The notes below the pieces were generated by a model that saw only the letters and a list, made by a program, of their open reading frames with translations, made no database searches and was not told where the DNA came from. A DNA stretch of 64,000 nt from Corticium candelabrum (Eukaryota > Porifera > Homoscleromorpha > Homosclerophorida > Plakinidae): NCBI RefSeq assembly GCF_963422355.1, contig NC_085104.1:4734106-4798105 (forward strand), in the 5' to 3' direction. Positions 47,958 through 60,400 of this stretch are shown piece after piece (position 1 is the first letter of the stretch; each line of letters opens with the position of its first letter). Both the position numbers and the translations under genes were made by a program.

Positions 47958-50900
47958 ATGTGGTACTTGACATATTTTCTTATTTTGGTGATCGCAGAGA
48001 GTTCATCTGGTTAGACTATCACAAATATTTAAGTAAGTTGTCATTTAACTTGTGCTGTAGCTGAAGATTGCCGAGTTCGATCATGGACTCCATGGTCACT
48101 ATGTCCTGTAAGTTGTGGCCACGGACAGCAACGACGATTTAGAATTTACAGGGAAATGACAGAAAATGGACCGAAGTGTAAAGTTGATGAAGAAGCAAAA
48201 CGTTGTTTGAAAAATCCATGTCAAGCACCCAAAAATGCACAATGTCCTACTCCTTGGAAACAGTGGTCTGATTGTTCAGTGTCATGTGGCAACGGTACAC
48301 GAATACGATTCAGAAATCTATTCGGACAGCCATCAAGAACCTGCTTCATAGTTCCTGATATTGGTAAATGTGCAAAAGAACAATGTGCAACTAAACCATC
48401 AAGTAAACTGTGGATGTTAGTCCTTCTTTATTGCATAAATAATTCTCTCTTATGCAGCTAGCACAAAATGCTATACTTTTAAGGATCTCGTAGCAGCGGC
48501 AGCAGTACCTGAAAAACTGTATATACCAGAAGACATCAGTAATTATCTATGTGCAAACCTATCTTACACCATAATATCACCAGTATCATTTGGTGTCCTG
48601 TTACAAGTGTCGCTCAGTGACCATTGGCAAAATCAAAACTCCTCAATTGAAATTATAGATCAAATCTCAGAAATCTCAGAAACCTCAGCAACACCTCAGA
48701 CTGTCTTGTATAAGGGAGAAATTGTGGCTGGTCGATACCAGACCAAGTCCAATAAAATGTTGGTCTTAATCCTGACACAAAATGCTTCTCAGCTTTTTAG
48801 CATCACACTGTGGTATCAATCATATACAACCAACAGTAATGGGCACACTTTTCCAGGTATGAAGCTTGATTTTGTTATCATCTAAACTAAATGTAAATAC
48901 TTTAGTACAATGTCTTTTCTAGGATGTTCTAGTCAATGTTATGAGCATGTAACCACACAGCCCAGTGGTACAACAGGAATCATGTCTCTACCACTAGAAA
49001 GACAACATCAATGTCTCATCAAGGTGTGGATTTTGAAGCCAATTCTGTCTGATCTACTGCCTACATTGACTGGTACAACTAAACGTAGTTTGCAAGTCAC
49101 GTTTCCACAGGTCACTCTGCCAGCCACTGACAAAATTGAAGTTCGAGATGGAAACAATGAAGACTCACCTCTCATCTACAAAGGTAACATTCTTCCTGTT
49201 CAATTGTTCACATCTAGTCCAAGTGTACGATTGACACTGTATATGTGTAACACCACCCTTTATCATCATCTGCAAATTTCATATCAAAGTGTCATCAAGC
49301 AAAAGTCTAAAGTTGAAGTTTTGGAACCTCCAACAGACAAGTCACCTACCAAAACAGTACCAGTATCCAACACAGCAATGCCTGAAGATTCTGTGCAAGT
49401 TGACTCTGTCTTGGACAGCACTAGCAGCACTACTACAGTATATGAGAGAACACATGATCCTACATTTGTGCCAGCTACTCAGAAAATTTCTTCTTCATCT
49501 GCTCCACACCCAGTGAACTGCTCATACATGCAGATTCCAAAATACCTTCAACCACAACCATTGCCTAAGACAAACTTCTACACTGTCAACAGTAATGTGA
49601 CTGTCACTTGTAGTCAACCTAAGACAAATATTGAAGGACAAAACAAGTTTTTCTGCTCTCCAGAAGGCATGTGGTTGCCTTCCGAGTGGCCCAAGTGTGT
49701 CCGTAAGTTACAGGTTCAGCAAGGCAATGTGTTCTCTTTAATTACCATCTGTTATAGCTAAAACACCCAAAAAGATTTGCGCTGGTCCTCCATCAGTAGA
49801 GAATGCCTATTTCATAAACAAATCATATCGTGTTGGACAAACTGTCACTTACGTGTGCAAAACCAAATACATAATGAATGGGAATGACACACTACTATGT
49901 GTAGACAAAGGAAATCGTATGGGTGAGTGGAATATGCCACCTCCCAAATGTGAAGTAATAGCAGGTATCTGATCATTCATGATGAGAAAACAGCTACTTA
50001 TTGTCTTTTCCTGTAGTACATTGTAGAGAAACTGAATGGAGCGAATGGTCACCTTGCTCATCTCAATGTGGACGAGGAACGCAACATCGTTCACGGATTA
50101 CAATTCTAGGTAATAATGCAGAAAACTGCAAAGCAGACCAAGCAACAAGAGACTGCCCTGTTGTTAAACCATGTCCAACACCTCGTAAGATGTTTTGTTC
50201 AAATATTATACTGTTAACTGAAATGCCTTCGTTGTAGAAGTTTTCTGGCCATGTGGAGGCAGAATCAAGCAATCAAGGGGACAGTTTTCATCACCTGGAT
50301 ATCCACATAGATATCTGAGCAACCAGGAGTGCATATGGACTATCAAAGCTCCTTTAGGATATAGGATTCATTTGCGTTTCACTGTTATCAGAACGGAAAA
50401 AACGTTTGACATAGTGGAGGTTAGGGATGGTGCTTACAAGAATTCCTACTTGCTTGGAGAGTTCTCTGGCATGTCCAATAAAACCAAAATGAAAAGCACT
50501 GGCAACGAGCTGTATATTCGGTTCAAAACAGACGGCACACATGAACTACAAGGATTTACAGCAACATTCACATCCTCAGGTAAGATCAAGTCCTATTCTG
50601 TTGCTTACGAATAATGAACCAACAACATATTTCATAAAATGAGTAACTCACAATTCAAAAAGGCACAGTTTATAATATCCAAAAAAATATTCAATACCTT
50701 GAGTGCAAATTGACCCAGAAGGCAACAATTATAGCAAATGATTAGAGTCTACACAAAAAAAACTACAAAACATCTGTGAAACGATAGTTCAAAGACAACT
50801 TACTTTCCAAACACAGATATGGGGACACAGCTGAGTATAAAGTTTACACATGGTAGTAACAAGAATGCATGCCACAAGTTTTCATTTATCATTTGTCCAA

Positions 50901-53900
50901 GACCTCCATAATGTGGTTTTACTATCTCATCTGTGTCTAGCATATTAACAATTTCAAGAAATATCATATGTCTACACCAATTAAAGGTTTTGGAAGAGTA
51001 GAGGCAAGGCAAGTCCCAACTTAATATGATATTGTGACAACTTCTGCCAACCTCACATAAACATCATGTAACTCCACATGATAATGCATAATACACTAGA
51101 GATAGTCTCTCTCGTCGCATAGCCATCCCCTCCCCCTTTTGACATCTGGACAGGGGGAGGGCTGGCTACATAAGACTATGCTGGAGATTGGTAACTGGTC
51201 ACTTGAAGTGTGCGGGGCTCAGTTAGACAATTCTAACCTGGTGTAAACAGTGTTTGATCCATGTCATGTGGTCACATGCATCTGACTACACTCAAACTTG
51301 TCCTGACAACATTATAATACATAGAGTATGTGACTTCTGCTTGCTATTGTTCAAGGCTTTGTAAGAAAACAATACAGATGCACGTATTAATTAAACAGCA
51401 GCCTTAGCACAGTAATTGAGCATGTTACTGTAAGAACAAAAAATGTTAGAAGTTAATATTAACGAGTTTGGAGGTCACAAGCACGGGAGACATGTGTTGC
51501 AGTAAATTTTCAATAGATCGTTTTAGAATTGCAACGTTTCGTGACATATGGTGACAGGAAAGCGAGATCTATAGTCGAAGTTCCGCAGTAGACTAGACCC
51601 CACAGATTCGGTGAGTGTACTGTGCCTGGGTAAAGTTTTGCATGTCAAGGAAGTCCAAGAGGCTTCAGGAACGGCAGTTGCAGCGATCTCAGAATATGTC
51701 TGAGCTGGGGGATATGGTAGCAACAGCGTTGCAGAGCCAGGCGACGTGACTGAATTATTGGTGGAGAGGGAAAATCTAACTTTACTTCCAAAGATCTAAC
51801 TTTACTTCCCAATTATTGAAGGAGGTCTACAGAATGGTACGAGTGAAGCCCCTTTGCACAAGTCCTTATCATCCGCAGACAGATGGACTTGTAGAGCGTT
51901 TTAATGTACATTGAAAGGGATGCTTAGGCAGTTACCAAAGAAAGAGCTAGGCGATAGGGACAAGATGTTGACCTATCTTTTGTTCGCATATCAGGAGGTG
52001 CCTCAAGTGAGAGGACCACTGCATATACAGTACTTAAGGGTAACTGCAATGCAAAAATCAAAAATTCATTTATGTTGGAAATTGATAGTTCTAGTTGCAT
52101 ACATGACAGGAAAATAGTTTTAGATTTTCAAGGTATGTCTTCGCTGAGAAATAGCAAGTCAAAGTTGCTTCCGGTTCTTCAAGTTTCAGTAACGGGTGTG
52201 GTGTAGCGTACACATCAGTCACAGAGGGGAGACTCCACCCTAGCGTACACTGTCAACAAAGGAATCTGTGGCAAAAGAATGGTTCGGTGTTGCGTGGCTT
52301 CAGAATGCACCAATTCATGCAAGTCATACACAAGTGTGTTTCGATTTCTGAAGATCCTCAAGCTAAGAAAAGAGTGGAAATTGCAAATGAAGAGAACAAT
52401 TGCAGTGACGTTTGTGTCATTCGGGCGACTACTACTGAGTACAATGCGTCCTACTGAGTGGACAGGAGTCTGTAGTAGCCATTTTTAGCCTGATTGCTTT
52501 GAGATACGTACAGCCAGGTCTATTCAAGAACTTGGTCTGGGTTGTAGAAGAGCAAAATTGAGGCCATCATTTTCCATCTACCTGCCTCCACACTTCAAGA
52601 TTGCAGCACTCTGGAACCTTCGCAAAAGAAAATGAGAGCCGTATTTGAGAAGCGGGAAAAATGAGGGTAAGAAGGACTCATGCAGGACTAAAAGTACTGC
52701 AGATGCCTAGGAGAGGTCAGACTCTTGATGACTGTATATTACAGACTTGCGTCTAGGTGCTTGATCGTCATGTGTAGTAAATGCAGTCGTATGCATTACA
52801 GTATACTGTACAGTGCAGTCAACCCTTGTATCAACGTGAATTCAACGTACGAACTTCAACTCATTTTGTTCTCTTTCTTACAGCACAAGCTAGAATTTTG
52901 CATGAACTCACTTGTAACTGTGGCACTATTGTCGCTAGTATTCAACATTATTATTGCGTCAATATTTGAGACAACATTTGAGACAACCTCAAATACATTT
53001 TGACAGCACACGCACTCCACACGAGTACGTATTCATCATCTCACAACGACCGCAGCTGCACCTGTGATGCTTGTTTACTTACCCAGATGTGCATCGATTA
53101 TGTTTGGTACTCCTACTTCTACTTGCGATGGTGACAGGCTATTGGGTAGCCTGTCCTCTTTCTCGTCCGCTTCCAAGGCAGCAGGTGATCACAAAGCTTC
53201 AGAGACACTGTCACTGAGCTCAAACCTGTGTGGTCTAGTCACTATAATGACTCCCAGCAGGTCTTCTTCATCCTGCGATTCATGCGATGATGGAACATTA
53301 TCATCACATAAAACCTCCAGAGGGCTCTCCAGAAGAATAACTGTTTCTGCCGTCGCCTCTACCCTAGCAGCGTTGCTTGGATATGAAGATGTAGTCATCT
53401 TTACAGGCTGCTGACTATACAGATGCACACGCTTCTCCCCTCTGTGACGTGTACACTACACCATGCCCGATACCGGAACTTGAAGAACAGGAAGCAACTT
53501 TGACCTGCTATTTCTCAGCGAAGACTTAAACTTAAAATCTAAAACTATTTTTCCTGTCATGTATGCAACTAGAACTATCGATTTCCAACATAAAAGAATT
53601 TTTGATTTTTGCGTTGCAGTTACCCTTTAAGAATTTTGGGAGGAAGACAAGAGATCCAGTGACAGTGTTGTCGAGTATATTTTAAAGATGCGAGAGCGCA
53701 TCGCAGCCATGAGGATCATAGCTCATGAAAGTCCGGTAGAGTCACAGAGGAACCAGAAGTCATACTATGATCGCAAATCCAGAGACAGGTCATTCAAGGA
53801 AGGAGACAAGCTTCTGGCATTATTGCCATCATCCAGCAAAAAGCTTGCAGCAGAGTGGCAAGGACCGTGTGACATCAGTAGAAAAACGGGTCCAGTAGAC

Positions 53901-56900
53901 TATGAAATAGACATTCACGTGAACAAACACAATGGACGTCTTGGAAGCCAAGCCATTGGTGAAGATGAGAAAGATATACCCGAGATTTCTACTAGTGACA
54001 CAGGACCAACTCATGTAGTAGTAGACGAACACCTCTCTGCTGACCAATGTAGCGAGCTGAAGAATATCCTGGATAGATACATGTATTCAGTGGTCTTCAG
54101 TGGCCTTCAGTGATCTACCTGGTCATACAAATGTTGTAGAACACTGAATTGACACTGGGTCCGCTAGACCAGTGCAGCAGAAACCCTATCGTACACCCCC
54201 GTCTCAAGAGGAGTGTAGTTGAGCAGGAAATCCAAAAGATGGTCGATCTGGATATTATTCAAGAGTCTCAGAGTGACTGGTCTTCGCCTCTAATTTTGGT
54301 GCCGAAACGGGATGGCTCTATGCGATTCTGCGTAGACTATAGTCTAAATTTGACGCCTACCCTGTGCCTAGGATTGAGGATGTCATTAACCAGCTAGGAC
54401 CAGCAAGGTACATATCCACACTAGATTTGACGAGAGGGTATTGGCAGGTGCCTGTGAGTAAAGATTCGATAGAGAAGACAGCATTTGTCACCTCCAGTGG
54501 ATTGTACAAATTCAAGAGGATGCCTTTCGGACTACATGGTGCCCTGGCAACGTTCCAAAGGCTTGTAAACAAGGTGTTAAGAGGCTGTCAGAGTTTTGCA
54601 CTAGTGTATCTGGATGACATCGTCATATTTAGTGCTACATGGGGAGAACACTTGTTGCACCTAAACAGATCCTCACATGCTTGTCAGGAGCTGGTCTGAC
54701 TGCCAAACAAGAGAAGTGCCAACTCAGGGCACAGCAGGTTGTTTACCTGGGTTATGTGGTAGGAGGGGGCAGATTAGACCACTTGAAGACAAGGTGCGGG
54801 CAATTAAAGACAGTACAAGGCCCTTCACCAAGAAAGATGTGCGGTGCTTTTTGGGTCTCACGGGGTACTACCGGAGATTCATACCTAAATATGCTGACAT
54901 TGCAGCTCCTCTATCAGATTTGACAAAGAAGAGGCAATCATCATCGGAGATCATGTGGAATGATGAAAGTGAGAAGGCATTCCAGAAACTAAAGTAGCCC
55001 TATGCAGTTATCCTGTTCTGGCAAACCCAATCTATGACCATCGCATTGTGTTACGCACTAATGCTTCAGAAAGAGGAATTGGAGCAGAATTACTGCAATA
55101 TGTGGATGGGCAACCACGCACTATAGCGTTTCTGAGCAGAAGCTATAGCCAAGAGAACACAACTATTCTACAATCGAAAAAGAGTGTCTGGCAATAGTCT
55201 GGGCGATCAAGAGTACCCATATTTACGTCTATGGGAGAGACTTTGACCTACAGACGGACCATGCACCCTTGACGTGGCTGCACTGCATGAGGGACAGAAA
55301 CCAAAGTTGGAAAGATGGAGTTTAGTGTTGCAGTAATACTAGTTCTGGGTTACTCACATTCCTGGGAAAGAGAATCAGTGTGCAGATTGGCTGTCCAGAA
55401 GAGACTAAACTATTGTTGTGTTTGTTTAGTTATAAACTCTGCGATAATGGGTAGTTTCTTAAGGGGAGGTATGTAAGGACAGAAAGTGTTAGAAGTTAAT
55501 ATTAACAAGTTTGGAGGTCACGAGCCCGAGAGATGTGTTGCAGTAGATTTTCAATAGATCATTTGAGAAACGCAACATCTCGTAACAGTTACCACTGAAG
55601 AGAGACAAGTACATTAGACTATCACTAATCATTGCTAATTCTACCAACCTCTTGCCTCACCAAGTTAAGATGCTCAAAATTTAAAGACAGGTAGCCATTG
55701 GTCATTGTCATGTTTTGAGATGTCATCTGGCAAAGATAGGGCAAACTAGCCATGAAAAACATCACTGACAAACAAGATAAAGCTGTTTTGAAAATAGCAA
55801 CCTCGTGCATTCTGTAAGCTGTATGAAATCTGCAATCAATGTGAAATTTGCTAAAGTAGGTTTCCCACAAATGATTTATTCCTGCTTTGGTCAGCCCTTG
55901 TTGCTGCAGCTTTGATTCTGTCCTCCTGATGTTAGAAGCCTACTTAAGAGATTTCATATTGCTTGCAGATTTGATATTGCTTACAGAATACACTCGATTG
56001 CTACACAACGTTTCATTGAGACGATCTGTGTCGCTTTTCCAGACACTTTCTGAAATTAGTCACCCTGTGGTACAAACATAAGATGTGCAACAACACACAG
56101 ACAACATGACCAGGACACTCATTACAGTTCCCTGTGGGTAGCAGAGCCTTCATGCAACATTGGATGGATGCAGGATTACATTTAGTGTTTGTGGGTAGCA
56201 AAGCCTTTGCGTAACATCGGATGGACACAGAATTGCATTTAAACACCAAATGCAATCCTGCGTCAAATCTAATGTTACACAATTTCAAAGGATCTGCTAA
56301 CTCACAGAAAACTTGTCCTGGTCATGATATCTGTATGTGTTGTTGCATCTCTTCTTATGTTTGCACCACAGAATGATTAATTTTAGAAAGTGTGTGGCAA
56401 AGCAACACAGATCAGCTTAATTAATTAAACAAACTTATGAACAAAATGTGGCCTTGAAGTTTATACTAGCTGTTGTAAGATCTACATGTAACATGGTTTG
56501 TAACAAGTAGATATTAGCCAATGTATCTTCTTAAAAGTTCACATGCAGGCTTTTGCACTGTAACACTCAACAAAAATAACTTTCAGTAATACCATAATAC
56601 TTTCTAACATGTGGTCTGTGTAAACAAAGTATTTCAACGAGTGTAAATTAACATAACAAGGCTTTATTAATGAAACGTCATTGTAATTATTTTGTTACTA
56701 GTTAAACAACGAAAGGTCGAAATTTGTGGCAGATATTTAGTGGGATCATCACAAATCCAGAAATTGTCTTCACCACAAGTTCCTTCAAATGGAATCAACT
56801 GTGAATGGATAATCTTGACGAGCAGACAGGATTGCTGTAGCAAATCAGCAGTGTTAAGACTGAACATTACTATGTTTAATTTAGAACAGAAACAAAGTGT

Positions 56901-57099
56901 CCTGGAAATCAGAGATGGAGCTACCAAACAGTCTCCTTTGATTGAGTTCTTCACAGGTGAAACACCATACAATAATCAGCCACTTGATCTTCGCAGTTGT
57001 CAAGCTTACATGCACTACTGGTCAATTAAAACAAACAAACCACACCAGGAAGCCTCTAACAGATTCTCTCTAACTCATCAAATAGTAGTTAACTCATGA
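47958..57099 (+). CDS. Secreted TSP1/CUB/sushi multidomain protein, 895 aa
   Basis: Eight exons: 47958-48009, 48061-48402, 48458-48856, 48923-49702, 49758-49964, 50017-50184, 50238-50579 and 56702-57099 (896 codons with stop). All seven introns are phase 1. Exon 1 encodes a signal peptide (MWYLTYFLILVIA). Exon 2 has two thrombospondin type 1 repeats (RSWTPWSLCPVSCG; WKQWSDCSVSCGNG). Exons 3 and 4 encode two CUB-like domains (the second has IEVRDGNNEDSPLIY), then a Ser/Thr/Pro-rich linker and a first sushi domain ending WPKC. Exon 5 is a second sushi domain. Exon 6 is a third TSP1 repeat (SEWSPCSSQCGRGTQ). Exon 7 is a classical CUB domain (CGG...SPGYPHRYLSNQECIWTI). Exon 8 is a weaker CUB and the stop. 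There is no membrane segment, so it should be secreted, perhaps a matrix or opsonin-like protein. No direct orthologue is recognised. AATAAA follows at 57135. Confidence 0.9.
50580..51428. other. Intron sequence left of the LTR retrotransposon
   Basis: First part of the 6.1-kb last intron of the TSP1/CUB gene. No coding frame or element recognised. Confidence 0.5.
51429..51546 (+). repeat. 5' LTR
   Basis: Starts TGTAAGAACA, ends CGTGACA, 118 bp. It matches the 3' LTR almost throughout (shared TGTTAGAAGTTAATATTAAC). A TGG-starting primer-binding-like stretch follows within three bases. Confidence 0.92.
52037..53626. mobile_element. THAP-bearing DNA transposon inserted in the integrase of the LTR element
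   Basis: Terminal inverted repeats of about 190 bases (about 52037-52240 and 53440-53626) share GGGTAACTGCAA, TTATGTTGGAAAT and GATAGTTCTAGTTGCATACATG. The flanks are TTAA (52034-52037, one A apparently lost on the left, and 53627-53630), a TTAA target. Joining the outer sequences restores a continuous integrase-type reading, so it inserted after the LTR element. It carries one THAP-like frame. Confidence 0.85.
52279..52600 (+). pseudogene. THAP zinc-finger fragment of the nested transposon
   Basis: MVRCCVASECTNSCKSY at the start gives the C-X4-C half. LRKEW and CSSHF supply the Trp and the C-X2-H half of a C2CH THAP finger. A TAG at 52486-52488 stops the frame exactly where THAP domains usually continue with PDCFE, which is still readable after the stop. 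No transposase core follows in an open frame. Confidence 0.75.
55461..55471 (+). other. Polypurine tract
   Basis: AAGGGGAGGTA directly before the 3' LTR, the expected plus-strand primer site. Confidence 0.8.
55472..55587 (+). repeat. 3' LTR
   Basis: Starts TGTAAGGACA, ends CGTAACA, 116 bp, with about a dozen or more scattered differences from the 5' LTR. The target duplication GTTAC follows. Confidence 0.92.
55588..56701. other. Intron sequence right of the LTR retrotransposon
   Basis: Contains a tandem pair of about 57 bp near 56133-56247 (shared GTGGGTAGCA-AGCCTT and AACAT-GGATGGA). Nothing else recognised. Confidence 0.6.
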
Positions 57100-57425
57100 A
57101 ATTATCAACAATTATGCTGTTAGAACAGTTTAGTAATAAAAGGAGAGCAGTCTCAGCTGCAGTAAACTATTGTCACTCATAGATATGTAGCTGCGTTGTA
57201 CTTTGTGTCTTAGATAGACTTGCAACTATCACGTTCACTTGAATTATTTGCAGTAACAGACTGATTAATAATAGACACTTCAAGTTGATTATGTACTGTA
57301 TTGTACTGAATCTGCAATTCATGATATCAGCTATGTACTCAGATATATCATTGCCAGTCTGTAATTTCTAATAAGATCCTCACCTAGTAAAACATTCCTT
57401 CTCTAAGAACATTCAGATCAACAAG
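57100..57425. other. Convergent 3' flanks
   Basis: About 330 bases between the stops of the plus-strand secreted-protein gene and the minus-strand RBM39-like gene. Only the AATAAA noted separately is visible. Confidence 0.6.
57135..57140 (+). promoter_or_regulatory. Polyadenylation signal AATAAA
   Basis: Consensus hexamer 36 bases after the stop of the TSP1/CUB gene. Confidence 0.65.
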
Positions 57426-60400
57426 CTATGTGGTGGGAAACAACAGTTTGTTCGATTTGGCTGCCTCTGGAAACCGTGTATCATAGCGTGCTTCATGTAC
57501 ATAGCTGGCTGTAATAAGCTTCCCTGCACGAAAAGGTTAGTGTCATAATTTCCTAACACATTCAAGACTATTTACCGTTAAACCATGTTCCATGAAGACT
57601 TTCCCGGATGTCAAAAGCTTCTTCTTTTGAATGACATCTTAGATACACAGTTCCCTGCAACATAACAATATTTATATGTGGCCAGTACAAAACCCTATTT
57701 TAGATGTAGGGCAGGTTAGCTACTCTTAAAGGTACACTCCGTCGTTTAGCACTACACCACGCAAACTTGATTGCATACTATATGCAATCAAGTTGGAAGG
57801 TTGAGCTGAACTACAGGCAAAGCTGGATATCAGAGAGTAGTCACCGTTACAAATAAGGAAAACGTACGGGAGCAATTTTGCAATGTTGTTGTTGAAGCAG
57901 CGTTCGGGTTGTGAACAAATTACCTCGTCATCTTTCCTCAGGTCAAAGCCATCAGGTTACGTTTTACACAAAACCAGGTTTGAACACGCGAGCGCTACAT
58001 ATCAGCGTGAAAAGAGCAGATATGATGATCACGTGGTAAGCAATAATTAGGTCACATGAAAAGTGCAAGCGTACAAATGCAGTGCAGTTGGTCCCTTCAG
58101 CCTTGCCTGCGCACCCACGCCCGTTTTATAACCCATGAGCACATTTTCTCAACATCTCGCGACTGTCTTCCAGCATTTTGATCGTAGCGAGGCTCCTAGT
58201 GTAGCACGCATTGACGGAATGTTTCTCACGTGACCATTGTATGCGCTCTGTTTTCACACTATTTGCTGCTAATATCTAGCGCTCTCATATCCAGTTTTGC
58301 CTGTGGTTCAGACTAACCTTCTACGTTGATTGCGTTGCTATGCAATCAAGTTTGCTTGGGCGTAGTGCTAAATGACGGAGTGTTCCTTTAATTTGTGTGC
58401 AAATACAATATGTACAGAGATATACACAACAAATAATTCTGTCATCTAACATTGAAATTCTAGCACAGCATTACCATTGGCTATTGTGTCACAAGATTCA
58501 AGACAGCTACACTGCTGTTTGCTGTGGCACTGGTATATCCAATATTACAAGGAAGTTCACTAACCAAAAGTTTCATGAAAAAGTAAAAGTAGAAACTGCA
58601 AACCTGTGCTAACCACTTGCTATAAACAAATACAAGCACTCCCCATACTGTTCCGCATACTAAGTGTTAGCCCATGTTCATTTGTAAGCTTTGTATGCGA
58701 CGTGTGACACAACACCTTGCTGGTCATCATAGTAGATTCGAATAAGCACACATTTTGATCATCTAGCGTAATCTACACGCACAACTAGGTAGCCAGATAC
58801 ACAGATAGACTGAAAACATTTGGGTCCTTCGGAGAGTGCTCTTTGCTTTGGCTCATGGACATTACAAAGTCTGTCAAAACTTTAAAGAGTCTTGTGAGTT
58901 ATCTGCACTTCAAGCACACCTGATGGCGCTCCACATACAGCTACTGTTGAGCATTCCAAGCAGAGCTCCTGTTCCAGCAAGAAAGCCTTTGAGGTGAGGA
59001 ACAACGACACTCCATAGTCTGTGTGGCGTTGGCATACCTTGATCCTGACATCTCAGATCTGGCTGAGAAGTATAGGCTACCAATAATCAGCAGTTCTGTA
59101 TTACTAATTATCAAAAATGTTGTCTAGAGGTAGCTGTCTATGTATGTAGCTACAGTGGCTGAAATTACCATGCACACAATTTGTGCCAAACCCAAGACCC
59201 TTGTAATTTAGAATATCTAGACCCAGTCAGATGACCAAAATAGAAACTGCCCTCTGTGCAGCTGATAAGTGTTTTATAAACTGTGTTTACCAGTTGACTA
59301 GATGAGAAATGTCTGTAAATACACTGGAAAATGCTAAGGGGCCATCCATAGTTGTCGACGTTTACTCAAGCATACCAAGGGTACATACTCTTTCCTGCAT
59401 ACCCCTCCCCCTCCCCTAAGTGTACATAAAAAACGTTGGTCATGTGAAACTATTTCTAATGTAATTAAAGCCCTTTCGAAGATTGATAGGCACATTTTGT
59501 CATTCTGGTGAGCAGTCTTCCCTTGTTGTTGCACTCTATGCACAGCTTCCTTGCAAGACAAATATGGGCTGGCAAAGACAAAGCGTTCTCAAACTGTTGA
59601 TACCTGCTCGCCGGCGTTTTATGACCAGCACAGTCTCTTAGACAGGTCTGTTAGTATCTGCCACAGCGTACCTACCGTCCCACGCCATGTACGCTTTAAA
59701 CACGTGCGAGCTGACAAACACCTAGCGTACACTATATGCGTCATACGCTGGAGACGGATAGTTACATATGTAGGTACAGTAGGACACCACTTATCCAACG
59801 GGCATGGGACCAAAAGGAAGTCAGATAACTGAAAACGTCGGATAACTGACGCATTTTGAAAAACGACTGCAGGATACTTAAAGAAGCTCAACATCTAATT
59901 TTGTACATGTAACAACTACTACAGTACAACTTCTTTGACTAGGGAGAACACTAATGGGAACTGTCAAGACTTAAAGTAACCACTAATCTTAGTCTGGATC
60001 AATGCTTTTGCTCTTCTTGCTGTAGCTTTCATCAGCAGCCCATTCAGTAGGACCATTGTGCTTACTGAAACTTCAGGTTGTTCTTCCAGGTACTGAAGAA
60101 CCGTTTCTAGGGCTTCACATTTAATTTGACGACACGCGGATCACGGATACATTACTGTACGCACAGGAATCGTATATCCTAGCGTGCGCACTCCTCCCCC
60201 ACAGTTCAGACAAGCCATGCAACGTCTGATAATTCGTGTGTCGGATAACTGAGTGTTGGATAAGTGGTGTCCTACTGTATATACAACATGAGTACGCGTA
60301 AATATCCTGACTTCAGTATCTCTTCCTATCTACTCCTGGACCAAAAGAAATTATCGACATTGTATGCTCTGCCCCAAAAGTGTACAACTACTCTTACATC

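Larger units (their letters stand above)
51800..55410 (+). pseudogene. pol of the short-LTR element: integrase, RT, RNase H (broken)
   Basis: An integrase fragment with SPYHPQTDGLVERFN lies at about 51858-51903, and its downstream AYQEVPQVRGPLH ends at the THAP insertion. After the insertion the frame resumes (EFWEED-like, then NQKSYYDRKSRDRSFKEGDK and WQGPCDISRKTGPVDYEI, the integrase C-terminal GPY/F region, 53740-53920). RT then follows without a new start: DVINQLGPARYISTLDLTRGY, MPFGLHGALATFQRLV, YLDDIVIF (54376-54630) and FLGLTGYYRRFIPKYADIA. RNase H residues (TDHAPLTWL, about 55255) end it. Several stops and frameshifts (for example 54112 and about 54700) inactivate it. The RT catalytic YLDD is intact. 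Confidence 0.85.
51429..55587 (+). mobile_element. Short-LTR Ty3/gypsy-type retrotransposon with IN before RT (Gmr1-like order)
   Basis: The element is bounded by near-identical LTRs of 118 and 116 bp and flanked by an exact 5-bp target duplication GTTAC (51424-51428 and 55588-55592). Its internal region reads integrase, then RT, then RNase H, the reverse of normal Ty3/gypsy order and the order described for Gmr1-type elements. A polypurine tract (AAGGGGAGGTA) precedes the 3' LTR. Gag, protease and most of integrase are missing or unrecognisable between 51547 and 51810. A THAP DNA transposon splits the integrase region. It lies in the last intron of the TSP1/CUB gene in the same orientation. 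Confidence 0.88.

Noticed and set aside
52725-53003. Frame with hydrophobic end inside the nested THAP element
   Set aside because: No link to the THAP finger or to a transposase core; left as non-coding.
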